DNA from: Cryobacterium suzukii
GTDB lineage: Bacteria; Actinomycetota; Actinomycetes; Actinomycetales; Microbacteriaceae
Direction: 5' to 3'
NCBI RefSeq assembly: GCF_004403185.1
Contig: NZ_SOHJ01000014.1
Span: forward strand, 1-64,000
Length of the DNA stretch: 64,000 nt
Below, piece after piece: positions 45,494 through 54,533 of the stretch. Made by a program: the position numbers and the translations under genes. How positions within the stretch are numbered: position 1 is the stretch's first letter; the number at the start of each line of letters is the position of its first letter. The notes under the pieces were generated by a model. It did no database searches and was not told where the DNA came from. It was given only the letters and a program-made list of their open reading frames with translations.

Positions 45494-48276
45494 GTGCCAG
45501 ACTGCGCCCGACGCCAGCCTCCGGTGCCAGCTCCGAGCCAACGGCCGCACTCGAGGTATGGCACACCCTCCCCGCCACGCTCGTCGCCACCCGGCTGAAC
45601 GTCGATCCCGCCACAGGTCTGACCAACGCGTTGGTCGAGGACCGGCAGCAGGAATATGGGCCGAATCTCCTCGCCGAGCCAAAAAGGGTACCGGCCTGGC
45701 GCAAGGTCATCCGTTTGCTGGCAGAGAAGATGACGCTGGTGCTGGTGATCGCCGCGGTGGTCAGCGCCGTCGTTTCGCGGGAATGGGAGACGCCCGTTGT
45801 TATCCTGGCCGTGATCATCCTGAACACGGTCTTAAATTACCTGCAGGAACGACGGGCCGAAAACAGCCTTCAGGCGCTGCGAACCATGTCGGTCGGGACG
45901 GCCGTGGTTCGACGAAACGGCACCGAGCTGGAAGTTCCCCGGAGCGCGCTGGTGCCAGGGGACATCGTTCTGCTCGATGCCGGGGACTCCATTCCGGCCG
46001 ACGGTCGCATCGTGGAAGAATCGCGGTTGCAGGTGGCCGAGGCCACGCTGACCGGGGAATCAGAGCCCGTCGCCAAGTCGACCGCGCCACTTGCGGCCGC
46101 GAACCTGCCGCTTGGTGACCGCGACAATATGCTCTTCATGAATACCGACGTCACCCGTGGCCGGGCGACCATGATCGTCACCGCTACCGGTATGCGCACG
46201 GAAGTTGGTGCCATCGCGGCGTTGATCAGTGAGGTCAAGCGCGAACGCACCCCGCTCCAACGACGGATCGACCAGCTGGCCAAACTACTGACCCTGGTGG
46301 CGCTGATCGTGGTCTCGGTTGTCTTCGTACTGGGCCTGGTGCGCGGGCAGTCGTGGTCCGACCTGCTGATCACCTCGGTGTCCCTGGCGGTAGCAACCAT
46401 TCCCGAGGGCCTGACGGCGGTCGTCGCCTTCACCCTGGCGATGGGTGCCGCGCGACTGGCCGGCCAGGGGGCCATTCTCAAGCAGCTCTCGGCGGTGGAA
46501 ACCCTCGGCAGCGTAACCCATATCGCCACGGACAAGACCGGCACGCTGACCATGAACGAGATGACGGCACACCGCCTGCATATCCATGGACACGACTTTC
46601 AGGTCACCGGAACGGGCTACTCGACGTACGGGAAAATCCTGATCCCAAAGACCGTGCCGGTACCGGACCTGACCGAGGCGCTATTGGCGATGGCGTTGTG
46701 TAACGATGCCATCATCGATGACGGTCGCCTCGTGGGAGATCCGACGGAGGGCGCGCTGGCCGTGCTGGCCGCGAAGGGCGGTCTCGATGTTGGCGGAGCC
46801 CGGCGAGATCACCCGCGCCTGGCCGAGATACCGTTTGACTCGGAGTACAAATACATGGCCACTTTCCACCCGCTGGCGGCGGATTCGAACCTGTCAGCGC
46901 CGGTGACGGTCTACCGATGTCTGGCCAAGGGGGCACCGGTCGCGCTGATGCAACTGGCCGACTCGGTACTCACCGCTGACGGTATCCAGCCGCTAACCGA
47001 GGAACATCGCCGGCGTATCCACGATGCCATCCAGGATCTGGCCGGAGACGGCCTGCGCACGCTCATGATCGCTGGGCGTCGCCTGCATGCGGCGCTCCCG
47101 GACGACGAGAAATCCCTGCAGGCGCTGGTCACGGGTTTGACGATCTACGCAATCGTGGGAATTGTCGATCCGGCGCGTGCCGAAGCTGCCCAGGCCATCG
47201 CGGAGGCGCGCGGAGCCGGCATCAAGGTGCACATGATCACGGGGGACCACCTGGTCACCGCTTCGGCCATCGCAAAGGATTTAGGCATCCCGGGCGACGC
47301 CGCGTCCGGCCCCGACCTGGACGAACTGGACGACGGCGAGCTCAGCCGACGGGCTGCCGGGTATGGCGTGCTGGCCCGGGTCACTCCCGCGCACAAGATC
47401 CGAATGGTCAAGGCCCTGCAAAAAGGGGGCAATGTCGTGGCCATGACCGGGGACGGTGTCAACGATGCCCCAGCCCTGAAACAGGCCGACATCGGAATCG
47501 CCATGGGCATAACCGGTACAGATGTGTCCAAGGGCGCAGCGAATATGATCCTCACCGACGACAACTTCGCCACCATCGTGGCCGCGGTCAGGGAAGGCCG
47601 CGGCATCTATGCCAACATCCTGAAGTTCGTGAGATTCCAGCTCACCACGGCCTGGGGCTTCGTGCTCATCTTCCTGGTTGCCGGTGTCACCGGGCTGGCC
47701 GGCGGCGCGCCGTTCACCGCCCTGCAGATCCTCTGGGTCAACATCATCATGGACGGCCCGCCCGCCCTCGCCCTCGGCGTGGACCCGGCCGAACCCGGCA
47801 CGATGAAGCAACAACCTCGCCCGGCCGATGAACGGCTACTGACCAGGGCCCGGCTCCTACGAATCCTCGGGCTGGGTATCGTCATGGCCGCCGGAACCCT
47901 CGCCGTCCTGACTCTGGCTCCGGTTTTGTTTCCGGACAGTGCCAGCGATGCAGCCTTTGCCAGCACCCTGGCATTCACCACGTTCGTTTTCTACCAGGTG
48001 TTCAATCTGCTCAACGTGCGGTCCGACACCCTCTCCGTCTTCTCGATCCATACCTTGACGAACCGGAGCATCTGGGTAGCACTGGTCGCTGTCATCCTCC
48101 TGCAGGTCTGCGTAGTGCAGGTCGAGGTTCTGCAGGGGCTCTTCGACACCACCGGGCTCACCGCGCCTCAGTGGGGGTTGGCCGTCCTCGTCGGGTCGTC
48201 CGCACTCTGGGTCGAGGAGAGCGGAAAGGCCATCGTGCGGTCGACCGACCTTCGCCGGCCGGCCCCGGCCGAGTAG
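45490..48276 (+). CDS. Cation-translocating P-type ATPase (Ca2+-type, P2)
   Basis: This 928-aa ATPase starts with GTG overlapping the previous stop. It has the N-terminal cation_ATPase_N region (about 22-90), the actuator TGES (188-191) and TM4 ion motif IPEGL (304-308). The phosphorylation site is Asp348 in DKTGTLT, followed by the hinge TGDGVNDAP and TM6 WVNIIMDGPPALALGVDP. These fit calcium- or manganese-type pumps of the SERCA/PMR1 group. Its partner, if any, is not evident. The ion is inferred from family, not shown. Confidence 0.92.
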   Translation: MSARLRPTPASGASSEPTAALEVWHTLPATLVATRLNVDPATGLTNALVEDRQQEYGPNLLAEPKRVPAWRKVIRLLAEKMTLVLVIAAVVSAVVSREWETPVVILAVIILNTVLNYLQERRAENSLQALRTMSVGTAVVRRNGTELEVPRSALVPGDIVLLDAGDSIPADGRIVEESRLQVAEATLTGESEPVAKSTAPLAAANLPLGDRDNMLFMNTDVTRGRATMIVTATGMRTEVGAIAALISEVKRERTPLQRRIDQLAKLLTLVALIVVSVVFVLGLVRGQSWSDLLITSVSLAVATIPEGLTAVVAFTLAMGAARLAGQGAILKQLSAVETLGSVTHIATDKTGTLTMNEMTAHRLHIHGHDFQVTGTGYSTYGKILIPKTVPVPDLTEALLAMALCNDAIIDDGRLVGDPTEGALAVLAAKGGLDVGGARRDHPRLAEIPFDSEYKYMATFHPLAADSNLSAPVTVYRCLAKGAPVALMQLADSVLTADGIQPLTEEHRRRIHDAIQDLAGDGLRTLMIAGRRLHAALPDDEKSLQALVTGLTIYAIVGIVDPARAEAAQAIAEARGAGIKVHMITGDHLVTASAIAKDLGIPGDAASGPDLDELDDGELSRRAAGYGVLARVTPAHKIRMVKALQKGGNVVAMTGDGVNDAPALKQADIGIAMGITGTDVSKGAANMILTDDNFATIVAAVREGRGIYANILKFVRFQLTTAWGFVLIFLVAGVTGLAGGAPFTALQILWVNIIMDGPPALALGVDPAEPGTMKQQPRPADERLLTRARLLRILGLGIVMAAGTLAVLTLAPVLFPDSASDAAFASTLAFTTFVFYQVFNLLNVRSDTLSVFSIHTLTNRSIWVALVAVILLQVCVVQVEVLQGLFDTTGLTAPQWGLAVLVGSSALWVEESGKAIVRSTDLRRPAPAE

Positions 48277-48323
48277 AACCCGTCACCGTTTTCGATTCAA
48301 ACCACCAACCAAGGGAACCCACC

Positions 48324-48626
48324 ATGCTCGTAGCATTTTCTGTCGCACCGTCCGTCGCCGCCGACTCGCAGGGATCGGTGCACGACGCGGTCGCCGCTGC
48401 CGTCCGCATCGTGCGCGACTCCGGCCTGCCCAACCACACCGACTCCATGTTCACCACGATCGAGGGCGACTGGGACGAAGTCTTCGCCGTGATCAAAGCG
48501 GCGACCGAAGCGGTGGGCGCCTTCGGGCCGCGCGTATCCCTCGTACTGAAGGCCGACATCCGCCCGGGGCACACCGGCGAACTCACCGGCAAGCTTGAGC
48601 GCCTGGAGACCGCCCTCGACGCCTAG
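48324..48626 (+). CDS. Thiamine-binding protein, MTH1187/YqgV family
   Basis: This 100-aa protein has a ferredoxin-like fold with the MLVAFSVAP start, SGLPNHTDSMFTTIEGDWDE centre and RVSLVLKADIRPG strand. It is typical of the UPF0045 family, members of which bind thiamine. A ribosome binding site AAGGGAA precedes ATG. It lies 47 bases after the P-type ATPase. Confidence 0.9.
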   Translation: MLVAFSVAPSVAADSQGSVHDAVAAAVRIVRDSGLPNHTDSMFTTIEGDWDEVFAVIKAATEAVGAFGPRVSLVLKADIRPGHTGELTGKLERLETALDA

Positions 48627-48651
48627 AGAGCTGGGGGCTTAGGCTTATTGC

Positions 48652-49926
48652 ATGCCCCTCACTCCTGACGGGTCGACGCAGCTGTCGTCGACCCGTATTC
48701 GTCTTGCCCTGCTCGCCCTCGCCCTGGGCGGTTTCGGCATCGGCGCGACCGAATTCGTGGCCATGGGCCTGCTGCCGAACCTCGCCGCCGACCTGCTGCC
48801 GGAACTCTATGCGAGCGCACCGGATGCCGCCAACGCACAGGCCGGCTGGCTCATCTCGGCCTATGCCCTCGGCGTGGTGGTCGGTGCGCCGACGATCGCG
48901 GCCGCTGCGGCCCGCTGGCCGCGCAAACAATTGTTGCTCGGTCTGTTGACGGCGTTCACCCTGGGCACCATCGCGTCGGCCCTGCTGCCCACCTTTGAGA
49001 CGGTGCTGGCCGCTCGTTTCGTGGCCGGACTGCCGCACGGCGCGTACTTCGGCATCGCGTCGCTGGTTGCCGCTCACCTGATGGGCCCGGGCAAGCGGGC
49101 CCGTGGCATCGCGATCGTGCTCAGCGGCCTGACCATCTCCAACGTCATCGGGGTGCCCACGATCACCTGGATCGGCCAGATGAGCGGATGGCGCGTCGCC
49201 TACCTCGTCGTCGCCGCTATTTTCGCACTTACCTTCGTGGCCGTCGCCGTTTTCGTGCCGTTCCAAGCCGGCAACCCGAAAGCCACCATGCGCGCCGAGC
49301 TGCGGGCGTTTGGCAAATTGCAGGTCTGGATCACCCTGTCGATCGGTGCGATCGGTTTCGGCGGGCTGTTCGCCGTCTACACCTACGTAGCCCCCCTCGT
49401 TATCGAGATCACCGGATTATCCGCCGCAGCGGTGCCGCTCATTCTGGTGGTCGTCGGCCTCGGCATGACGGCCGGCAACTTCGGCGGGGGAGCCATGGCC
49501 GACTGGAGCGTGCGCCGCACAATGTACATCTCGTTCGGCGTGCTCATCCTCGCGCTCGTCATCCTGGGCCTCTCGGCGCAGTTTTTGACCGGGCTGCTGG
49601 TGGGAATGTTTCTAATCGGCGCTGCGGCATCCGCTTTATCGCCGACCATTCAGGCCCGGCTGATGGATGTGGCGCACGAAAGCCAGTCGCTCGCGGCGGC
49701 GCTCAACCACTCCTCGCTCAACGTGGGCAACGCCCTCGGCGCGGCCCTCGGCGGCGTGGCCATCGCTGCGGGGCTGGGATACCTGGCCCCGGTGTGGATC
49801 GGTGTCGGGCTCAGCGCCGTCGGCGTGCTGCTGACCCTGCTCACCTTCAGCATCGACCGCCGGCGGCGCCACCGTGGCCACCACGTGCCTTACGGCACCC
49901 AGCTGATTCCGGTCGTGCGGCGTTAA
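48652..49926 (+). CDS. MFS transporter, DHA1/AraJ-like efflux
   Basis: This 424-aa protein has about 12 helices, opening with LALALGGFGIGATEFVAMGL, the signature of the AraJ/YdhP/CmlA-like group. RFVAGLPHGAYFGIASLVAA is the helix 4-5 element of that group. Members export sugars, drugs or arabinose-like compounds; the substrate is unknown here. The tail is basic (RRRRHRGHH). It stands alone and is convergent with the response regulator gene. Confidence 0.9.
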   Translation: MPLTPDGSTQLSSTRIRLALLALALGGFGIGATEFVAMGLLPNLAADLLPELYASAPDAANAQAGWLISAYALGVVVGAPTIAAAAARWPRKQLLLGLLTAFTLGTIASALLPTFETVLAARFVAGLPHGAYFGIASLVAAHLMGPGKRARGIAIVLSGLTISNVIGVPTITWIGQMSGWRVAYLVVAAIFALTFVAVAVFVPFQAGNPKATMRAELRAFGKLQVWITLSIGAIGFGGLFAVYTYVAPLVIEITGLSAAAVPLILVVVGLGMTAGNFGGGAMADWSVRRTMYISFGVLILALVILGLSAQFLTGLLVGMFLIGAAASALSPTIQARLMDVAHESQSLAAALNHSSLNVGNALGAALGGVAIAAGLGYLAPVWIGVGLSAVGVLLTLLTFSIDRRRRHRGHHVPYGTQLIPVVRR

Positions 49927-49927
49927 C

Positions 49928-49969
49928 GCACCTGACCGGCCAGCATCGAGATGCCGGCCGGTCAGGTGC
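49928..49969. terminator. Bidirectional terminator
   Basis: A perfect 14-bp stem (GCACCTGACCGGCC and complement) sits between the convergent MFS and response-regulator genes, two bases after the first stop. Confidence 0.75.
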
Positions 49970-49980
49970 CAGGCAGTGGG

Positions 49981-50637
49981 TTAGTCCGTCTGCAGCAGGA
50001 TGCCGTCGTGGATGGCGCGCTTACGCAGCGCAACCTTCGTGCCCACGTCGTAACCGGCGAGGCGGTACTTCTCGCGAATGCGCTTGAGGTAGCTCTTGGC
50101 GGTCTCCTCGGAAATGCCGAGCTGGTAAGCGACGGCTTTCACCGGCTCGCCGGCACCGTAGAGCGCCATGACGCGGCGTTCCTGGGCACTGAGACGGGGA
50201 CCTTCGACGTTCTCGGTTGAATTGAGCGCATAGTCGAGCTCGGCCGAGATGTAGGACTTTCCGTTGTAGGCCGCGCGAATGGCGTCGACGATCATGCTCG
50301 CTTCCTCGCTCTTGACGAGGTAGCCGAGAGCGCCAGCGGCCAGGGCTTCGCGCACGAGGGCCGGCTCGGAATAGGTGCTCATGAGCACCGTCTTCACCCC
50401 GGTCGTCTTGAGCGTGGAAATCTTAAGGGACACCGGAATGTTGTCCTTGAGGTCGAGGTCGAGCAGTACGACATCCACCGGAAACTCGGGGTGAGTCAGC
50501 AACTCGGGCCAGGTGGTTACCGCCGCCACCATCTCGATGTCGTCAGCTGCGCTTCGGATCCACTCGGTGAGTGCCCCCAAGAGCATCCTGTGGTCATCGA
50601 CCAGGGCCAAACGGATGGGACGGTCTGTTGTCGTCAT
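49981..50637 (-). CDS. LuxR/NarL-family response regulator
   Basis: This 218-aa protein has a receiver domain with Asp14-Asp15 and phosphoacceptor Asp60 in VVLLDLDL. A C-terminal LuxR-type HTH (about 149-198) contains LSAQERRVMALYGAGEPVKA and GISEETAKSYLKRIREKY. It is the output of the kinase cassette just upstream on the same strand. Target genes are unknown. Confidence 0.93.
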   Translation of the reverse strand: MTTTDRPIRLALVDDHRMLLGALTEWIRSAADDIEMVAAVTTWPELLTHPEFPVDVVLLDLDLKDNIPVSLKISTLKTTGVKTVLMSTYSEPALVREALAAGALGYLVKSEEASMIVDAIRAAYNGKSYISAELDYALNSTENVEGPRLSAQERRVMALYGAGEPVKAVAYQLGISEETAKSYLKRIREKYRLAGYDVGTKVALRKRAIHDGILLQTD

Positions 50638-50682
50638 TTTCTGTCTCCTCCTACCTGCACCATAGCGGCAAACTGCCCCGTA

Positions 50683-52020
50683 CTAGGCATCTGCCGGATT
50701 GTCTACGCTGCACTCGATGTCTACCCTCAGACTACCGGCGCGATTTGAATCCACATGAGGTCCAACGGCCCTAATTGCCTGCCAGGTTTCTGGATCGACA
50801 CGCCGCCTGGACACCCCCGTTGTGGTCAGTTCGATCGCAAAATGCACCTTGCGGTGCACGCCCGCCCCATGTGTGGGGGCAATTGGTCCAAGGCGGAGCG
50901 AAATGGATGCCCCTGACCGCGCCGTATCCCCGATGAGGAGCCAAATCGTCAGCAACAGCCCATCGCGTTGCGGCGGGGAGAGCAGTCCGGCCAGGCCGGC
51001 CGGATCGCTGAGTGCGACAACCGGGCCGAGAAATTCACTCTCGGTGATGGCATGGTGCAGCCACGTTTCGGTGCGTCCCTCGATCAGGTGCAGTCGAAGC
51101 TGCGTGGCCAGGGAAGCGGCCGTCGTCGCCGCCGACGGTGCGAGTGGCAGCGCGGTGCGGCCCTGGGCTACATCGTCGAGCAGGGTCTCGGCGTCGAGGT
51201 CGAGCCTGGCCAACTGCTCGGAGGCGAGCATCCCGACCGCGAATCGCGGCTGGGAAACCGTACTCTGCACCAGCACGAGGTCGAGTTCGCGCTGCACCAT
51301 GCGCCGAAAAGCCTGCACGATGCTGGCACCGACCAAAGGTGGCGCGACAGCGAGGGCGATGGAGAGAATATCGGGGCCGAGCGTGAGTAGATCGGTGCGC
51401 GTTTTGAACAGTGTGCCAGCGCTCATGGCCAGGCCGAGGGCGACGGTGGCCATGGTGATATCGCCGGTCTCTCGCAGCGTCACGATTGACAGCAGGAAGG
51501 CGCCGACGGCGGGTGATGCGGTCGGAAAGTCGCCGGCCCCTGCCATCCCCCACGACCCGGCCAAATCCAGGGCCACCACCACCGCGCAGGCACCGAGGGC
51601 GGCCAGGAACAACCAGAGCGGCAGGCGGGACGCCAGTTTGTGCACGGTGATGTTCACGGCCACGGCGGTCGCCAGCAGAATCACCCAGGCCAGAATGCTG
51701 AGCACCGGAAGGTGCGCCGGGTCAGACTGGATGATCAGCCGCACGAGCAGGAACACAGCGATGCACGCCCCGCTGACGCTCATGCCGATACCGAGGTGAC
51801 GGGCGCCCAAACCGTTCTGGTCCGACCGAAAGACGGTGATGCGGCCGTCACCGCGCAGAATCGTGCGTGGAAATCGTAAGGGCAACAGGTCAGCTCGGGT
51901 GCGCCGGTCAGCGGATGCCGGTGGCCAGCTGCGTTCGGAGGACCCGCCGAGCAGACGTAAGCCAACACCGCGTGCCCGCGGGTGGGTTGGAATGGGCGCG
52001 GTGTCGTTGAACTGGCTCAC
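50683..52020 (-). CDS. Membrane protein resembling a degenerate histidine kinase
   Basis: This 445-aa protein has a basic soluble N-terminus (about 70 residues), a membrane block of about five to six helices (around 75-240), and a soluble C-terminal part of about 200 residues. Its C-terminus has a helical pair (QRELDLVLVQSTVSQ and beyond) and LLSPPQRDGLLLTIWLLIGD in the place of an N box. It lacks a phospho-His and the DxGxG nucleotide motif. It overlaps the genuine kinase by four bases and precedes the regulator. It may be a sensor or scaffold subunit. Confidence 0.7.
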   Translation of the reverse strand: MSQFNDTAPIPTHPRARGVGLRLLGGSSERSWPPASADRRTRADLLPLRFPRTILRGDGRITVFRSDQNGLGARHLGIGMSVSGACIAVFLLVRLIIQSDPAHLPVLSILAWVILLATAVAVNITVHKLASRLPLWLFLAALGACAVVVALDLAGSWGMAGAGDFPTASPAVGAFLLSIVTLRETGDITMATVALGLAMSAGTLFKTRTDLLTLGPDILSIALAVAPPLVGASIVQAFRRMVQRELDLVLVQSTVSQPRFAVGMLASEQLARLDLDAETLLDDVAQGRTALPLAPSAATTAASLATQLRLHLIEGRTETWLHHAITESEFLGPVVALSDPAGLAGLLSPPQRDGLLLTIWLLIGDTARSGASISLRLGPIAPTHGAGVHRKVHFAIELTTTGVSRRRVDPETWQAIRAVGPHVDSNRAGSLRVDIECSVDNPADA

Positions 52021-53186
52021 TTCGGAACCTCCAGCACCACAGTGGTTCCAGCCCCGGGCGACGAGAACAGGCGGGCATTGCCTCCGATATCCCGAAGCCG
52101 GGCAATGACCGATTCGGCAACGCCGAGCCGCTCAGAACCGACCTGGCCGAGGTCGAAGCCGACCCCGGTATCGGTGACCATCGCGCGAACGGTGCTGTCG
52201 TCATCCGTTATCGTCACGTCTGCGTGGTCGACACCGGAGTGACGACGCACGTTTTCGAGGCATTCCGAGAGGGCGAGGAGAAAGGAATCCAAAACGCTAC
52301 TGTGCAGCTGTACCTGACCGCTGCCGTGCCAGTTGACGGTGAGGCCCAGGCGTTCAAAGCGCTGACGCACAGCGTCCAGGGTGTCACCGAGAGTGAGCAC
52401 CGACGCCGATTCCAGGCTGTAGGCCCCGGAACGAAGCGGCGTCGGCAGCCCGCCGAGGCGTAGCTGGCGCAGTAGCCTGGCATCATCTCCGGCCTGTTTT
52501 TGCAGTGCCATCGGGCTCACCCCGACACCCGAGTGGGCGAGTAGGGTCAGCGTGGCGAGCACAGTGTCGTGCAACAGGCGGGCATCCTGGCGACGCTGAG
52601 CCTCCAGCTCGCTCGCATGCCGCTCGGCCCGGTGGGCGCGGCCGATCGCGGCGATGCGATGCATCACCCGGGGCACGCTCTGTGCGATCCACCAGGAGGC
52701 GAGAGTAAAGGCCAGCCACATGCTCACGGTCAGGGCCAGCAGCACCGTGCGGTCGGGCGCATCGACCGTCACCGCGGCCACGGTGGAGACGGTCAACACG
52801 AAACATGCCACGAGCAACAGCAATCGGCGCGGGCTGGTGAGCAGCACCGAAGCGACAGCGCACATCGGCGCGGTGGACACCATGCCGATGACACTTTCCT
52901 CGATCAAATTCAGCGGAACGCCGGGATGGCTGGTGAAACCCACGATGAGAATGATCGCTTCCCCGCTGAGCACGGTCAGAACGGCCCAGCGCAGCGCCCC
53001 GGTACTTCCGAGCAGGTATTGGCCAGCGGCCATCAGCAGCACGAGCACGACAGACCAGAGGCGTGCGTCGGCCTCCAGACCGCCAGGTACCAGCACGCAC
53101 GCCAGCGTTGTTGCCGAACCAACGAGCCCCCCTGCCTGCACCGCTCTGCGCAGGAGACGGTCGCGCTCCTTGACGATGCGTTGCAT
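52017..53186 (-). CDS. NarL-type sensor histidine kinase
   Basis: This 389-aa kinase has about five hydrophobic segments in the first 170 residues. A HisKA_3-like helix follows with His206 in DARLLHDTVLATLTLLAHSG, then HATPase_c with LSECLENVRRHSGVDHADVT (N box) and VTDTGVGFD (G1). It overlaps the pseudokinase gene; the LuxR regulator ends the operon. The signal is unknown. Confidence 0.9.
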   Translation of the reverse strand: MQRIVKERDRLLRRAVQAGGLVGSATTLACVLVPGGLEADARLWSVVLVLLMAAGQYLLGSTGALRWAVLTVLSGEAIILIVGFTSHPGVPLNLIEESVIGMVSTAPMCAVASVLLTSPRRLLLLVACFVLTVSTVAAVTVDAPDRTVLLALTVSMWLAFTLASWWIAQSVPRVMHRIAAIGRAHRAERHASELEAQRRQDARLLHDTVLATLTLLAHSGVGVSPMALQKQAGDDARLLRQLRLGGLPTPLRSGAYSLESASVLTLGDTLDAVRQRFERLGLTVNWHGSGQVQLHSSVLDSFLLALSECLENVRRHSGVDHADVTITDDDSTVRAMVTDTGVGFDLGQVGSERLGVAESVIARLRDIGGNARLFSSPGAGTTVVLEVPK

Positions 53187-53257
53187 GGGTGCCTGTCCGG
53201 TTGGAAATGAACGTGTTCTATCAGCACCATACCGGGCGACGCACGCGTGGGCTCGAC

Positions 53258-54460
53258 TTAGTGCAACACCCGCTGAATCTGGGCTCCGATTGCCTCATTC
53301 TCAATGAGGAAGCCATCGTGACCATAGCCGGATTGCAGAACCACCGCGGTGGGTCCATCAATATTGTTTGTCAGGTGCGCGGCGATCGTGCGCTGGCCAT
53401 CGACTGGAAAGAGGCGGTCGCTGTCGATTCCGACGACGACCGAGCGGGCGCTGATCCGTCCGAGGGCGGCCGCGACGCCGCCGCGTCCGCGTCCGACATC
53501 GTGGGAGTTCATGGCTTCGACCAACACGATGTAGCTGTTGGCGTCGAAACGTCGAGTGAATTTATTGCCGTGAAAGTCGAGGTACGATTCCACGGCGAAG
53601 CGGCCGTTGGCGCCGAGCGGACTGATGCCGCTCTGCCAGCCCCGCGCGAAGCGGGCGTTCAGCTCGGCCGGGCTTCGGTAGTTGAGCAGGGCCATTCTGC
53701 GGGCGAGGGCCAGCCCGCGCGTCGGGCCATCGCCATCCGCTTCGTCGTAATAGTCGCCGGCACGAAACGCCGGGTCGGTGCGAATGGCCTCGATTTGCAC
53801 CGAATTGAGCGCGATCTGGTCGGCGGTCGTGATTGGAGGCGCGGCCAAAATGATGAGGCGTTCAACCCGGTCGGGGGTCTCGATCGCCCATTCGAGGGCG
53901 TGCATGCCGCCCATCGAACCGCCGATGACGGCCGCCCAGCGGTCGATGCCGAGCTGATCGCTAAAGACTCGCTGTGCGCTCACCTGGTCGCGAATGGTCA
54001 GATAGGGAAAGCGGATGCCCCACTCCAGCCCGTCGGGCGCGAGCGAGGCCGGGCCGGTGCTGCCCTGGCAGCCGCCAAGCATATTCGGCGCCACCACGAA
54101 CCACCGGTCGGTGTCGATGGCGAGGCCGGGGCCGACGATACCGTCCCACCAGCCGCCCGTTTCCTGGCCTGGACCGGGGGCGCCGGCCAGATGGCTGTCG
54201 CCGGTGAGGGCGTGCAGCACGAGCACAGCGTTGTCGCCGGTCGGGCTCAACGTGCCCCAGGTTTCATAGGCGAGGCGCACCGCGGGCAGGCTACCCCCGG
54301 CCTCGAAGTTGAGGGGGCCGAGGTTCAGGAATTGGCGGTGGCCGATCGGGTCGCCGTCGCGCCAGGCGCCGGTGGCCGGAGGCTTGCCAAGCACCGAGCG
54401 CGCCTGGGCTTCGGTGATGAAGCTCGACGGGACCGTGTCTGCTGACGATTGCCATTCCAT
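53258..54460 (-). CDS. metX: Homoserine O-acetyltransferase
   Basis: This 400-aa alpha/beta hydrolase has the nucleophile Ser182 in GGSMGGMHALEWA, an Asp348 in GIDSDRLFP and His381 in SGYGHDGF. It makes O-acetylhomoserine from homoserine and acetyl-CoA for methionine synthesis. It follows metY, which lies upstream on the same strand across a strong terminator. Confidence 0.95.
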   Translation of the reverse strand: MEWQSSADTVPSSFITEAQARSVLGKPPATGAWRDGDPIGHRQFLNLGPLNFEAGGSLPAVRLAYETWGTLSPTGDNAVLVLHALTGDSHLAGAPGPGQETGGWWDGIVGPGLAIDTDRWFVVAPNMLGGCQGSTGPASLAPDGLEWGIRFPYLTIRDQVSAQRVFSDQLGIDRWAAVIGGSMGGMHALEWAIETPDRVERLIILAAPPITTADQIALNSVQIEAIRTDPAFRAGDYYDEADGDGPTRGLALARRMALLNYRSPAELNARFARGWQSGISPLGANGRFAVESYLDFHGNKFTRRFDANSYIVLVEAMNSHDVGRGRGGVAAALGRISARSVVVGIDSDRLFPVDGQRTIAAHLTNNIDGPTAVVLQSGYGHDGFLIENEAIGAQIQRVLH

Positions 54461-54489
54461 AGACGTCCATTCTGTCGGTCGAATGAACA

Positions 54490-54521
54490 GCCCGGGCGTA
54501 TGTTACGTCGTACGCCCGGGC
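54490..54521 (-). terminator. metY terminator
   Basis: A perfect 11-bp stem (GCCCGGGCGTA / TACGCCCGGGC) with a 10-base loop lies in the metY-metX gap. Read-through or a separate metX promoter would be needed for metX. Confidence 0.65.
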
Positions 54522-54533
54522 GAAGAGAGCCCG

